Shown piece after piece: positions 1 to 5,654 of a DNA stretch of 7,745 nt. A program made the position numbers and the translations under genes. Under the pieces are notes generated by a model, which searched no databases, was not told the DNA's origin, and saw only the letters and a list, made by a program, of their open reading frames with translations. Each line of letters opens with the position of its first letter. Position 1 is the first letter of the stretch. Source of the DNA: Undivivens sp041652635 (GTDB taxonomy: Bacteria; Omnitrophota; Gorgyraeia; Gygaellales; Profunditerraquicolaceae); NCBI GenBank assembly GCA_041652635.1, contig JBAZGW010000065.1, positions 1-7,745 of the forward strand, given 5' to 3'.

Positions 1-1
1 G

Positions 2-457
2 CAGGCGCGCGTTACCTTGAAGAAAAGATTTATTTCCGACGTGAAAGACAGGACCGACGAGATCGCGTCCAAATACATTCTTCCCGCGGAAAATACCTAT
101 GATTTCGCGTTTATGTATATTCCGGCTGAGAATGTCTATTACGAGATCATTGCCACGGAAGACCTGCTCTCGTATCTTGTTTCCCGCAGGGTTTATCCGG
201 TCTCGCCGCTGACTTTTTACGCTTACCTGCAGATAATCTGCCTGGGATTGAAAGGTTTGCGCGTGGAGGAGAACGCGGAACGTATCTTGAAAACCATTAC
301 TTCTTTATCGGGGGATATAAATAAATTCCGCGATGATTATCAGCTCGTGGGGCGGCATCTTCAGGACGCCGGGCGCAAGTACGACGAAAGCGCCAAGAAA
401 CTCGACAAGCTCGCGGAAAAGATAGGGTCTGTCGACAGGCAGGATAGCGATGAGTGA
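2..457 (+). CDS. rmuC: RmuC family protein, C-terminal fragment (5' end outside window)
   Basis: The reading frame is open from base 2 and has no convincing start here, so this is the 3' end of a longer gene. The TTG at 17 has no ribosome site and falls inside the conserved domain. Recognisable RmuC features are the FAFMYIP.E..YYE strand, the segment VYPVSPLTFYAYLQII, and the following helix with RVEENAERI. After these comes a charged helical tail (GRHLQDAGRKYDESAKKLDKLAEKI), typical of the RmuC C-terminal coiled coil. RmuC proteins are predicted nuclease-like (PD-(D/E)XK-related) proteins that limit DNA inversions at short inverted repeats; the N-terminal membrane anchor and coiled coil would lie upstream. 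The stop overlaps the next gene by 8 bases, which suggests translational coupling. Family assignment is firm; exact biochemical function is uncertain for the whole family. Confidence 0.85.
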   Translation, partial: QARVTLKKRFISDVKDRTDEIASKYILPAENTYDFAFMYIPAENVYYEIIATEDLLSYLVSRRVYPVSPLTFYAYLQIICLGLKGLRVEENAERILKTITSLSGDINKFRDDYQLVGRHLQDAGRKYDESAKKLDKLAEKIGSVDRQDSDE

Positions 458-1157
458 CGCGGGGGCCGGGTTTTCCTGGTCCTTCAGCCGCCTGCGCAGG
501 AATATGTCATTCAGGCACGGAAGCCCGGCGGAAGTATTGGATAACCGCAGGGGATTTCTGTTCAATATGGGCGCGGATTACCAGCGGCTGGTCTGCGCGG
601 AACAGGTGCACGGCGCGAGAGCTGTAAAGGTTACCGCGGCGGATGCCGGAAAAGGGGCGTTGTCGTTCGAGTCTTCTGTGAGATCCGCGGACGCTTTGAT
701 CACCGATGTCCCGGGGATGCCGCTGGGAATGCTTACCGCCGATTGCCTGCCGGTATTGATATTTGATCAGTTGACCCCGGCGGTCGCGGCCATCCATGCC
801 GGCTGGCGCGGCAGCCGCGGGGGAATAATCGGCAATACTCTGCGGTTAATGATGGATAGCTTCGGGACCAGGCCCGAAGATGTTTTTGCGGAGTTGGGGC
901 CATGTATCGGGAAATGCTGTTACCGGGTTTCCGGGGAATTTTCCGGTATCTTTCCCGGGTATGTTTCCGGTAGTGACGGGGGGCTGTTCTTCGACTTGTC
1001 AGGTTTTAATAAAGAAGCATTGATTGAGTGCGGGGTGAAGCCGCGGCGGATAAACGACAGCGGCCTTTGTACTTTCTGCCTGAAGCGGGATTTCTTTTCT
1101 TACCGCAGGGAAAACAATAGTGCGGGGAGAATGCTTTCCGCGGTCATGCTTAAATAA
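450..1157 (+). CDS. pgeF: Peptidoglycan editing factor PgeF / YfiH-LACC1 family (polyphenol oxidase-like)
   Basis: This 235-residue protein has the usual length of the YfiH/LACC1 (DUF152) family. The three metal-site motifs are present in order: CAEQVHGA with His54, LTADCLPV with Cys99 and AIHAGWRG with His116. They are followed by ELGPCIGKCCYRV (149-160) and the C-terminal signature D.SGLCTFC...FFSYRREN.SAGRML (203-229). In E. coli the homologue removes L-Ser wrongly added in place of L-Ala to UDP-MurNAc; mammalian and other bacterial members act on purine nucleosides and have been called multicopper laccases. Which activity applies here cannot be read from sequence. The ATG at 450 lies 8 bases inside rmuC, with AGGA at 441-444 as a weak ribosome site, so translation is probably coupled. 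No signal peptide is seen, in line with a cytoplasmic enzyme. Confidence 0.9.
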   Translation: MSDAGAGFSWSFSRLRRNMSFRHGSPAEVLDNRRGFLFNMGADYQRLVCAEQVHGARAVKVTAADAGKGALSFESSVRSADALITDVPGMPLGMLTADCLPVLIFDQLTPAVAAIHAGWRGSRGGIIGNTLRLMMDSFGTRPEDVFAELGPCIGKCCYRVSGEFSGIFPGYVSGSDGGLFFDLSGFNKEALIECGVKPRRINDSGLCTFCLKRDFFSYRRENNSAGRMLSAVMLK

Positions 1158-1173
1158 TTATAGAAGGAGTCCT

Positions 1174-1434
1174 ATGTTCCTGTTAAGAAAATTCAGGATG
1201 GAATTCATTCTCGGCAGCCGGGGCGTCTCGGAAGATATGCTGCGCCGGGCTCTGGAAGGCATAGGCGAAGATATTGAAATGTCCCCTTGCTCCGGGGAGG
1301 AAGAATTGAAAGATGAGTTAAGGATATGTGTCTCTCTGGGCACGGATGACCCGGAACTCGTCTTCGATATTTGTTCGCAATACGGGCGGATAAGATCGGC
1401 TAAAATAGAAGAAACCACGGTATCCGGGAGGTGA
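1174..1434 (+). CDS. Small protein of unknown function (86 aa)
   Basis: I do not recognise this gene. The ATG at 1174 is chosen because AAGGAG lies at 1164-1169, four bases upstream; an in-frame start at 1120 would run back into pgeF and has no such site. The product is acidic and starts with a basic patch (MFLLRKFRM), followed by FILGSRGVSEDMLRRALEGIG. It then has an acidic linker and a strand-helix-strand stretch, LRICVSLGTDDPELVFDICSQYGRIRSAKIEE. That alternation resembles a small alpha/beta ferredoxin-like or ACT-like fold, but this is a guess from pattern only. There are two cysteines (in SPCSG and DICSQ) and no metal motif, transmembrane segment or signal peptide. The stop at 1432-1434 overlaps the ribosome site of the flavodoxin gene, so the two are very likely co-translated. 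Confidence 0.7.
   Translation: MFLLRKFRMEFILGSRGVSEDMLRRALEGIGEDIEMSPCSGEEELKDELRICVSLGTDDPELVFDICSQYGRIRSAKIEETTVSGR
1426..1434 (+). promoter_or_regulatory. Shine-Dalgarno site deciding the flavodoxin start
   Basis: GGGAGGTGA is a strong ribosome-binding site that also contains the stop codon of the upstream small gene. It lies five bases before the ATG at 1437, ideal spacing. It therefore favours ATG 1437 over the in-frame GTG at 1431, which is part of the site itself. Confidence 0.75.
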
Positions 1435-1436
1435 AT

Positions 1437-1913
1437 ATGCGGAAGATAATAGTGATCTATCATTCTCGCGGCGGCACCACCAGACGTATGGCTGAACTTG
1501 TGGCTGAAGGAGCTAATAACCAGGGAGTGGAGACCGAAGCCCGGGAAGTCGGCTCCGTCCGTGTCGATGAACTGACGGATTATGCGGGTATCATCGTAGG
1601 TTCACCGGTTTATTACGGGACTATGGCTTCGGAGATCAAGAAGTTGGTAGACGAATCCGTAAAGCTGCATGGAAAATTGGACGGCAAGGTCGGAGCGGCG
1701 TTCGCCTCCAGCGCGAACCTTGCCGGAGGCAATGAAAGCACCATCCTGGATATATTGCACGTTCTGCTTGTGCATGGTATGATTATTCACGGCGACCCCA
1801 AGGGCGATCATTACGGCCCCGTGGCGGTCGGGCATTGCGATGAGCGTGCCGCCGACGAGTGCCTCAGGCTGGGGGGGCGGGTCGCGGAGTTGGTGAAGAC
1901 GCTGGCTCATTGA
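1437..1913 (+). CDS. Flavodoxin-like / WrbA-type FMN protein
   Basis: This is a 158-residue single-domain flavodoxin-fold protein. The FMN phosphate-binding loop is visible at residues 8-20 (YHSRGGTTRRMAE) after a hydrophobic first strand (KIIVI). The second flavin loop GSPVYYG occupies 55-61, and the third, AAFASSANLAGGNE, lies at about 87-100. These features and the C-terminal HGDPKGDHYGPVAVG stretch fit the WrbA / NAD(P)H-dependent FMN reductase branch rather than short-chain electron-carrier flavodoxins, although it is shorter than a typical ~200-residue WrbA. Likely roles are two-electron quinone or flavin reduction, or electron transfer in an anaerobe; the partner is unknown. It is the last gene of the rmuC-pgeF-small gene string, two bases after the preceding stop. 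No signal peptide is present, so it should be cytoplasmic. Confidence 0.87.
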   Translation: MRKIIVIYHSRGGTTRRMAELVAEGANNQGVETEAREVGSVRVDELTDYAGIIVGSPVYYGTMASEIKKLVDESVKLHGKLDGKVGAAFASSANLAGGNESTILDILHVLLVHGMIIHGDPKGDHYGPVAVGHCDERAADECLRLGGRVAELVKTLAH

Positions 1914-1928
1914 GCGGATAATGAATCC

Positions 1929-1963
1929 CGTTGCATCGGAAAGAGATCCTTCTTTCGGCAACG
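1929..1963 (+). terminator. Imperfect hairpin after the flavodoxin gene (possible transcript end)
   Basis: Fifteen bases after the flavodoxin stop, CGTTGC (1929-1934) pairs with GCAACG (1958-1963). The inner arms CGgAAAGA and TCTTTCG extend the stem to about 13 pairs with small bulges. No T-tract follows (GGCCGCGG), so it is not a classic intrinsic terminator. It could stabilise the 3' end or mark a different kind of termination site. Confidence 0.35.
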
Positions 1964-2023
1964 GCCGCGGTAACGAAGCCCGTATCGGTTTTCGGTCACG
2001 GTAACGTTTTAAAACCCTAACCT

Positions 2024-2122
2024 TCCGTCACTGGGACTTTGCCGGACTTCGCTTGACGACTGACGAAACGTCCGCCAATGGAACTTGGCGAGACCTTGTC
2101 CGCCACTAAGGATTGGCGAGAC
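2024..2122 (+). repeat. Tandem ~28-bp hairpin repeat array, copy 1 (two clear units plus one degenerate)
   Basis: Two 25-base units, 2070-2094 and 2098-2122, start exactly 28 bases apart. Each begins GTCCGCCA and ends TTGGCGAGAC, with 7-8 variable bases between, so each can fold on itself (GTC.CGCCA against TTGGCGaGAC). A 16-base leader TGACGACTGACGAAAC (2054-2069) precedes the first unit. Upstream, 2024-2046 looks like a degenerate unit, with arms TCCGTCA and TGCCGGA. The same leader and units recur at 7620-7745 in inverted orientation, with 24 identical bases (2054-2077 against 7722-7745). The array lies between two gene groups and carries no open frame of its own. It resembles REP/MITE-like intergenic palindromic repeats; the family is not one I can name. 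Confidence 0.7.
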
Positions 2123-2126
2123 TAAA

Positions 2127-2188
2127 ATAAGGGTATCGTAACCGAATGGCGATACTTTATCTCGGCATTCGGAAATCCCGCGCTGCGG
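2127..2188 (+). promoter_or_regulatory. Overlapping small hairpins in front of cutA
   Basis: GTATCG (2133-2138) pairs with CGATAC (2150-2155), with outer ATAA/TTAT flanks. CCGAATGGCG (2142-2151) could instead pair with CGGCATTCGG (2163-2172), with one mismatch. The two stems share bases 2150-2151 and cannot form together. A third mini-hairpin, CCGC-gct-GCGG (2178-2188), ends just before the cutA ribosome site. I see no clear promoter here. The structure is visible; a regulatory function is inference only, and the elements may be decayed repeat units. Confidence 0.3.
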
Positions 2189-2207
2189 TTAAAGGAGAAA
2201 GTAGCCC

Positions 2208-2528
2208 GTGTATATAGTAGTGCTTGTCACAGTGGAGAAAAAAGGGGAGGCGGAGAAGATCGCCCGCCGGCTTGTGGAGAAGGAACTGGCCGCCTGCGTG
2301 AACGTTAATCCCGGAGTAAATTCTTTTTTCCGCTGGCAGGGGCGCGTGGAGAATTGCCGGGAGCATATGTTGGTGATTAAAACCAAGAAATCTTTTTTCC
2401 CCCGTTTGGTGAAAGAAATAAGATCCTGTCATAGCTATTCAGTGCCGGAGATCATCGCTTTGCCTATTGTCGCGGGAGAAAAGAAATACCTCGCCTGGAT
2501 AAATGAATCTGTCGGGAACGCCGTTTGA
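2208..2528 (+). CDS. cutA: CutA1 divalent-ion tolerance family protein
   Basis: This 106-residue protein matches the usual CutA length and pattern. It opens with the strand YIVVLVTVEKKGEAEKIARRLVEKELAACVNVNPGVNSFFRWQG, which contains the conserved AACVN and the F.W.G region. It continues with the strand LVIKTKK and the C-terminal HSYSVPEIIALPIVAGEKKYLAWI, holding the family motif H.Y.vPEii. CutA is a PII-like homotrimer linked to copper and other divalent-ion tolerance, though its molecular role is still debated. The start is the GTG at 2208, with AAAGGAG at 2191-2197 ten bases upstream; there is no better ATG. The 3' end overlaps the next gene by 26 bases. In E. coli, cutA also sits directly before the disulfide-reductase gene dsbD (dipZ/cutA2), so this order mirrors a known linkage. 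Confidence 0.92.
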   Translation: MYIVVLVTVEKKGEAEKIARRLVEKELAACVNVNPGVNSFFRWQGRVENCREHMLVIKTKKSFFPRLVKEIRSCHSYSVPEIIALPIVAGEKKYLAWINESVGNAV

Positions 2529-3174
2529 TTTCGTTATAGCTTTTGCGGGCGGGGTGGTCTGGAGTTTTACCCCTTGCGTGTATCCGCTCTTGCCGGTTAT
2601 AATCGGTTATGTGGGGGCTTCTTCCTGCGCTTCCCACGGCAGGGCTTTTTGCTTGAGTTTTTCTTATGCCAGCGGCACGGCGTTCGTGTATGCTTTGCTT
2701 GGGGTTTTGGCTTCGTTAGGCGGACGCGCCATGGGGAGCATAACCGCTTCGCCCTTGACCGGGATAATTTCCGGGTTGGTGATCCTGGGGTTCGGGTTCA
2801 GTATGTCCGGAGCGTTGAAATTGCCCGTAATGGCGGTTTTCAGGATCCGTCCCGCGGGTAAAGCCCATAGTAGTATTTTTTGGGCTTTTTTGCTTGGTTG
2901 CAGTTCGGCGTTACTGATTAGCCCTTGCGTAACTCCTGTGCTCGGTTCAATATTAGTTTATCTTGCCTCGCGCAGGAATGTCGCGTATGGCGCTGTTCTG
3001 CTTCTTACGTTTGCTTACGGGATGGGATTGATATTCGTTTTGGCGGGGACATCCGGGCATATCCTTTCCAGATTGCCGAAGTCCGGTAAGTGGCTTGAAT
3101 GGATAAATAAGGGTTGCGCTTTACTGTTGTGCGTTATTGGGGTATATTTTATCGTCAGGGGGTTAACAAGGTAG
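2503..3174 (+). CDS. ccdA: CcdA / DsbD-beta-like thiol electron transporter
   Basis: This 223-residue integral membrane protein has about six hydrophobic helices (roughly 8-36, 48-72, 84-106, 124-155, 159-183 and 200-220). The two redox motifs of the family are present: TPCVYPLLP with Cys25 in the first helix and SPCVTPVLGS with Cys142 in the fourth. These correspond to the cysteine pair of the DsbD beta domain. Such proteins pass electrons from cytoplasmic thioredoxin across the membrane to thioredoxin-like proteins outside. Unlike full DsbD it has no periplasmic alpha or gamma domain, so a separate partner is needed; the secreted TlpA-like protein downstream is the obvious candidate. The start at ATG 2503 lies within cutA and has no strong ribosome site, so coupling to cutA translation is likely. 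Additional cysteines (42, 50, 133, 205, 210) are probably structural or incidental. Confidence 0.88.
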   Translation: MNLSGTPFDFVIAFAGGVVWSFTPCVYPLLPVIIGYVGASSCASHGRAFCLSFSYASGTAFVYALLGVLASLGGRAMGSITASPLTGIISGLVILGFGFSMSGALKLPVMAVFRIRPAGKAHSSIFWAFLLGCSSALLISPCVTPVLGSILVYLASRRNVAYGAVLLLTFAYGMGLIFVLAGTSGHILSRLPKSGKWLEWINKGCALLLCVIGVYFIVRGLTR

Positions 3175-3248
3175 CGCAGTATAATTGTCATTTTGAAACG
3201 CTGCCTGTCCCTAAGGAAGCGGAAAAGAATGGCGTTAAAGAGGAGCGT

Positions 3249-3749
3249 ATGAATAAGATCAAAGCCAGTATTGTGTGCGCCGCGGCGTTGCTGCTGTTTT
3301 GCGCCGGCAATGTTTTTGCTCTGGATACCGCCTCCGACTTTAGTTTGACGGACACGTCCGGTAAGACAGTTTCTTTAAGTTCTTTCCGGGGGACAAAGCC
3401 GGTATTGCTTTTCTTCTGGACTACCTGGTGTCCTTATTGTGTCAGGCAGATGAAGACACTGAATGAGAAATATGCCAAGATGTCCGTGGAAGGGATCGAA
3501 GTTATCCCGATAAACGTGGGAGAGAGTGAAGAAAAAGTGCTTAGATTCTTGAGCCGTAACCGTATTAATGTGCCGTCTCTTATGGACGGCTACGGCACCG
3601 TGGCGGATACATATAGGCTGATCGGCGTGCCGACGTATACTTTAGTCGACCGTGAGGGGAGGATAGTGTTCCAGAGCAATGAATTCCCCTCAAAAGAATA
3701 TAAATCCGTGTTGCGTGTTACCGCTCGTAAAGGGGCAGCGGTCAGATAA
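3249..3749 (+). CDS. TlpA/ResA-like secreted thioredoxin-fold protein
   Basis: This is a 166-residue protein. The N-terminal signal peptide has a charged MNKIK, hydrophobic AAALLLF and likely cleavage after NVFA (residue 24). The mature part is an AhpC-TSA/TlpA domain: DFSLTDTSGKTVSLSSFRGTKPVLLFFWTTW, then the active site W60-C-P-Y-C64, and the cis-proline loop GVPTY with Pro128. This suits an extracytoplasmic thiol-disulfide oxidoreductase such as ResA or CcmG, which reduce cytochrome c apoproteins or other secreted thiols. No heme-maturation genes are in view, so the substrate is open. ATG 3249 is chosen because AAAGAGGAG (3237-3245) precedes it and it gives a proper signal peptide; an upstream in-frame start at 3114 would overlap ccdA. 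The Cys at 18 (LLFC) is a poor lipobox. Probable partner: the CcdA-like protein encoded just before. Confidence 0.9.
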   Translation: MNKIKASIVCAAALLLFCAGNVFALDTASDFSLTDTSGKTVSLSSFRGTKPVLLFFWTTWCPYCVRQMKTLNEKYAKMSVEGIEVIPINVGESEEKVLRFLSRNRINVPSLMDGYGTVADTYRLIGVPTYTLVDREGRIVFQSNEFPSKEYKSVLRVTARKGAAVR

Positions 3750-3821
3750 TAAGCCGGCAGTAGCGGTTTTTATAGAGGCGAAGCTGTTCATTCACTTTAA
3801 CAGTATCCGTAAGGAGAGAGA

Positions 3822-4121
3822 ATGTTCGATAAACTTAAGTCTATAATGGATATGCAGAAGAAGGCCAAGGAAATAAAGGATAGTCTGGATAAAACGGTAT
3901 TCGATACGGAAAGTCAGGACGGCATTGCGCGGATCACGATGAATGGTTCCCAGCAGGTGGAGACAGTGGTTATTAAATGCGAGGGATTGAGCGCCGACGC
4001 TAAAATCAGGCTGGAAAAGGCCTTGAAAGATGTTTATAACCGGGCCATAAAACATTCTCATGAATTGGCGGCGCAGAAGATGAAGGAAATCACCGGTTTG
4101 AATCTCCCGGGTTTGATGTAA
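3822..4121 (+). CDS. ybaB: YbaB/EbfC family nucleoid-associated protein
   Basis: This 99-residue protein has the normal length for the family. It has an N-terminal amphipathic helix (KLKSIMDMQKKAKEIKDSLDKTVF), a central sheet (GIARITMNGSQQVETVVIKCEG, with the typical V.I.G.q.v..v.i pattern) and a C-terminal helix (KIRLEKALKDVYNRAIKHSHELAAQKMKEITG). YbaB/EbfC proteins form dimers that bind DNA and may help shape the nucleoid. They usually sit beside dnaX and recR; neither is seen in this window, so the common context is not retained here. A strong AAGGAG at 3811-3816, five bases before the ATG, supports the start. The 72-base spacer upstream shows no clear promoter. The TAA stop shares its last base with the next ATG. 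Confidence 0.9.
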   Translation: MFDKLKSIMDMQKKAKEIKDSLDKTVFDTESQDGIARITMNGSQQVETVVIKCEGLSADAKIRLEKALKDVYNRAIKHSHELAAQKMKEITGLNLPGLM

Positions 4122-4342
4122 TGAATCCCGGCGGCCGGCGGGAACAATTCGGCGATTTGAATGCCAGTTGTCTTTTTTGTTCTTCCTGCGGACGTTCCAC
4201 TCCAGCCAGGGAAAGGCTGTTATTGGTGCTGCCGGACGGGTGTCTTTATGAATACAGATGCGCGGTCTGTGGAACGGTGACCGGCGATAAAAAGACTAAG
4301 AATAGCGGAGTCGGCGGGTTCTTTAGCGGCTTCAGAGGTTGA
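4121..4342 (+). CDS. Small zinc-ribbon protein of unknown function (73 aa)
   Basis: I do not recognise a named family. The 73-residue product has paired cysteine knuckles: C17-LF-C20-SS-C23-G near the N-terminus and C47-AV-C50-G about 24 residues later, separated by a hydrophobic strand (RLLLVLPDGCLYEYR). This is the layout of a single zinc ribbon, probably using C20/C23 and C47/C50. The tail is basic and then glycine- and phenylalanine-rich (GVGGFFSGFRG) and likely disordered. The ATG at 4121 uses the last base of the ybaB stop (TAATG) and has no ribosome site of its own, so translation should depend on ybaB. The conserved knuckles and coupling argue for a real gene. Possible roles are nucleic-acid or protein binding, by analogy with other zinc ribbons only. 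Confidence 0.68.
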   Translation: MNPGGRREQFGDLNASCLFCSSCGRSTPARERLLLVLPDGCLYEYRCAVCGTVTGDKKTKNSGVGGFFSGFRG

Positions 4343-4365
4343 GACCATATACGGGAGACAGTAAA

Positions 4366-5397
4366 ATGGTGGATTTCAAAGGTTTGGCTACAGGTATCGG
4401 CAGTCTGCCTTACCGTAACGCGGAAGACGCGCTGGATCTTATTTTTAAGCACACTCCCAGGGCGCCTTTCTGGCCGCAGCTTCCGAAAAGGAACGCCTGC
4501 GAAGGTATGGTCGCGCAGTTTTCCCAGAATCTGCCTTGCCTGCGGATCAAAGACGGCAGTGTCTATCTGGATCCGGAGGCCCCGGAGCGGGAACTAGAGA
4601 TCTTTTACGAGAAGATAATCGCCGGCGATAACTCTTATTTCGGGATCACTCCGGATTTCGCTCCCGGGATCTACGCTTACCGGGAACGCCTGCGTAAGTC
4701 AGGGGCTAAAGGCGTGGATTTCGTAAAAGGGCATATAACCGGCCCGTTCACTTTCGCGGCCGCGGTTACCGACGATAAAGGCGTGGCGCTCCTGCATAAC
4801 GAAATACTGATGCAGGCCGTGATCAAGGGGTTGGCCTGCAAGGCTAAATGGCAAGTGGAATTCCTGAAAGAGTTCGGCAGGCAGGCGATCATTTTCGTTG
4901 ATGAGCCTTACCTGGGCTGTTTCGGTTCCGCATACACTCCGATCACCCGTTCTAAAGCGGTGGAGGTGTTGAACGAATTATGTTCAGATATCAAGACCCA
5001 GGGCGCGTTGACAGGGGTTCATTGCTGCGGTAATACCGACTGGTCTATTCTGACGGAGGCTGCGGGAGTGGATATCATCAGTTTTGACGCTTTTAATTTT
5101 ATGGACAGGCTTGTTCTTTACGCGCCGGATGTCTCGTTTTTCCTGGCGCGTGGAGGAATACTTTGCTGGGGCATCGCGCCTACCCGGGAATTCACCGGAG
5201 AGGAGGACCCCGGCCTTCTGGCCGGGAAGATAAGGTCCGGAATGGAGATGTTCGCGCGAAAAGGGGTGGACGCGGAGAAACTTTCCGAGAGGTTGATCAT
5301 CAGCCCCAGCTGCGGGCTGGGCAGTCTCGATGAGGAGAAAGCTGAAGGGATATTCAGTCTGCTCAGTGCCACTGCCGGCAGAATAGTGCGCTGTTAA
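4366..5397 (+). CDS. Cobalamin-independent methionine synthase C-terminal-domain (core MetE-like) protein
   Basis: This 343-residue protein is homologous to the catalytic half of MetE (UROD/MetE-like TIM barrel) and lacks the ~400-residue N-terminal half of full MetE. Motifs are GIGSLP at 10-15, KGHITGPFTF (121-130), VDEPYLG (178-184), VHCCGNTDW (218-226) and SPSCGLGSL (313-321). Aligned by eye to E. coli MetE, the zinc ligands His641 and Cys643 correspond to His219 and Cys221, and Cys726 to Cys316. Glu665 aligns with Asp241. Short MetE homologues include folate-independent methionine synthases that take methyl groups from corrinoid proteins; other members of the superfamily are methyltransferases of different specificity. 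The substrate is therefore not settled. ATG 4366 is preferred because GGGAG (4353-4357) lies eight bases upstream; an in-frame TTG at 4339 overlaps the zinc-ribbon stop. Confidence 0.82.
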   Translation: MVDFKGLATGIGSLPYRNAEDALDLIFKHTPRAPFWPQLPKRNACEGMVAQFSQNLPCLRIKDGSVYLDPEAPERELEIFYEKIIAGDNSYFGITPDFAPGIYAYRERLRKSGAKGVDFVKGHITGPFTFAAAVTDDKGVALLHNEILMQAVIKGLACKAKWQVEFLKEFGRQAIIFVDEPYLGCFGSAYTPITRSKAVEVLNELCSDIKTQGALTGVHCCGNTDWSILTEAAGVDIISFDAFNFMDRLVLYAPDVSFFLARGGILCWGIAPTREFTGEEDPGLLAGKIRSGMEMFARKGVDAEKLSERLIISPSCGLGSLDEEKAEGIFSLLSATAGRIVRC

Positions 5398-5419
5398 ATA
5401 AGTTCTTTAAACAGCGCAC
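5386..5419 (+). terminator. Hairpin spanning the stop codon of the MetE-like gene
   Basis: GTGCGCTGTT (5386-5395) pairs perfectly with AACAGCGCAC (5410-5419), ten pairs around a 14-base loop. The left arm contains the last codons of the gene, and the stop TAA is at 5395-5397. No T-run follows, so it is not a standard intrinsic terminator. It may protect the mRNA 3' end or act in a factor-dependent end. Confidence 0.4.
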
Positions 5420-5424
5420 AGAGT

Positions 5425-5530
5425 AATCGAGAGTCGAAAATTGAGATTTGATTTGATGGAAGTTCTCGATTGCGCTTGCCCTGCATTTGAACGAAGTGAG
5501 TAGTGCAGGGATCTAATTTCGATTTTCGAC
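5425..5530 (+). repeat. Palindromic intergenic element (MITE/REP-like)
   Basis: The outer arms 5433-5452 and 5511-5530 (starting GTCGAAAAT and ending ATTTTCGAC) match at 17 of 20 positions, and two of the three differences are G-T wobbles. An inner stem CCCTGCA (5479-5485) / TGCAGGG (5504-5510) sits directly against the right arm. A third pair, AATCGAGA (5425-5432) / TCTCGATT (5464-5471), overlaps the left side. The inner loop contains GAACGAAGTGAG. There is no open frame. This looks like a non-coding mobile or dispersed palindromic repeat, or a structured RNA; only one copy is in the window. Confidence 0.5.
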
Positions 5531-5609
5531 CACCAGAAACTTATGTAGTTTTATGAAAATGCGGGATATGGACGTTTGAATGTTCCGCGTTACCGGGCGA
5601 GTTTTTTTA

Positions 5610-5639
5610 TTGACAAGCTTTTTCACTTTGGGGTATAAT
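5610..5639 (+). promoter_or_regulatory. Sigma-70-type promoter upstream of the glutamate synthase-like gene
   Basis: A perfect -35 box TTGACA (5610-5615) and a perfect -10 box TATAAT (5634-5639) are separated by 18 bases, with a T-run (5602-5608) just upstream. Transcription should start near 5645-5647. This is the clearest promoter in the window and points toward the gene at 5792, giving a leader of about 146 bases. Confidence 0.85.
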
Positions 5640-5654
5640 CCATGATCAGGACAA

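Noticed and set aside
2053..2081. TTGACG as a -35 box before cutA
   Set aside because: It is part of the repeat leader, and no acceptable -10 box lies at 16-19 bases downstream.
3114..3248. N-terminal extension of the TlpA-like protein from an upstream in-frame start
   Set aside because: It would overlap ccdA and bury the signal peptide; ATG 3249 with its ribosome site fits better.
3263..3320. Lipoprotein signal in the TlpA-like protein (Cys18)
   Set aside because: The residue before the cysteine is Phe (LLFC), a poor lipobox; cleavage after NVFA is more convincing.
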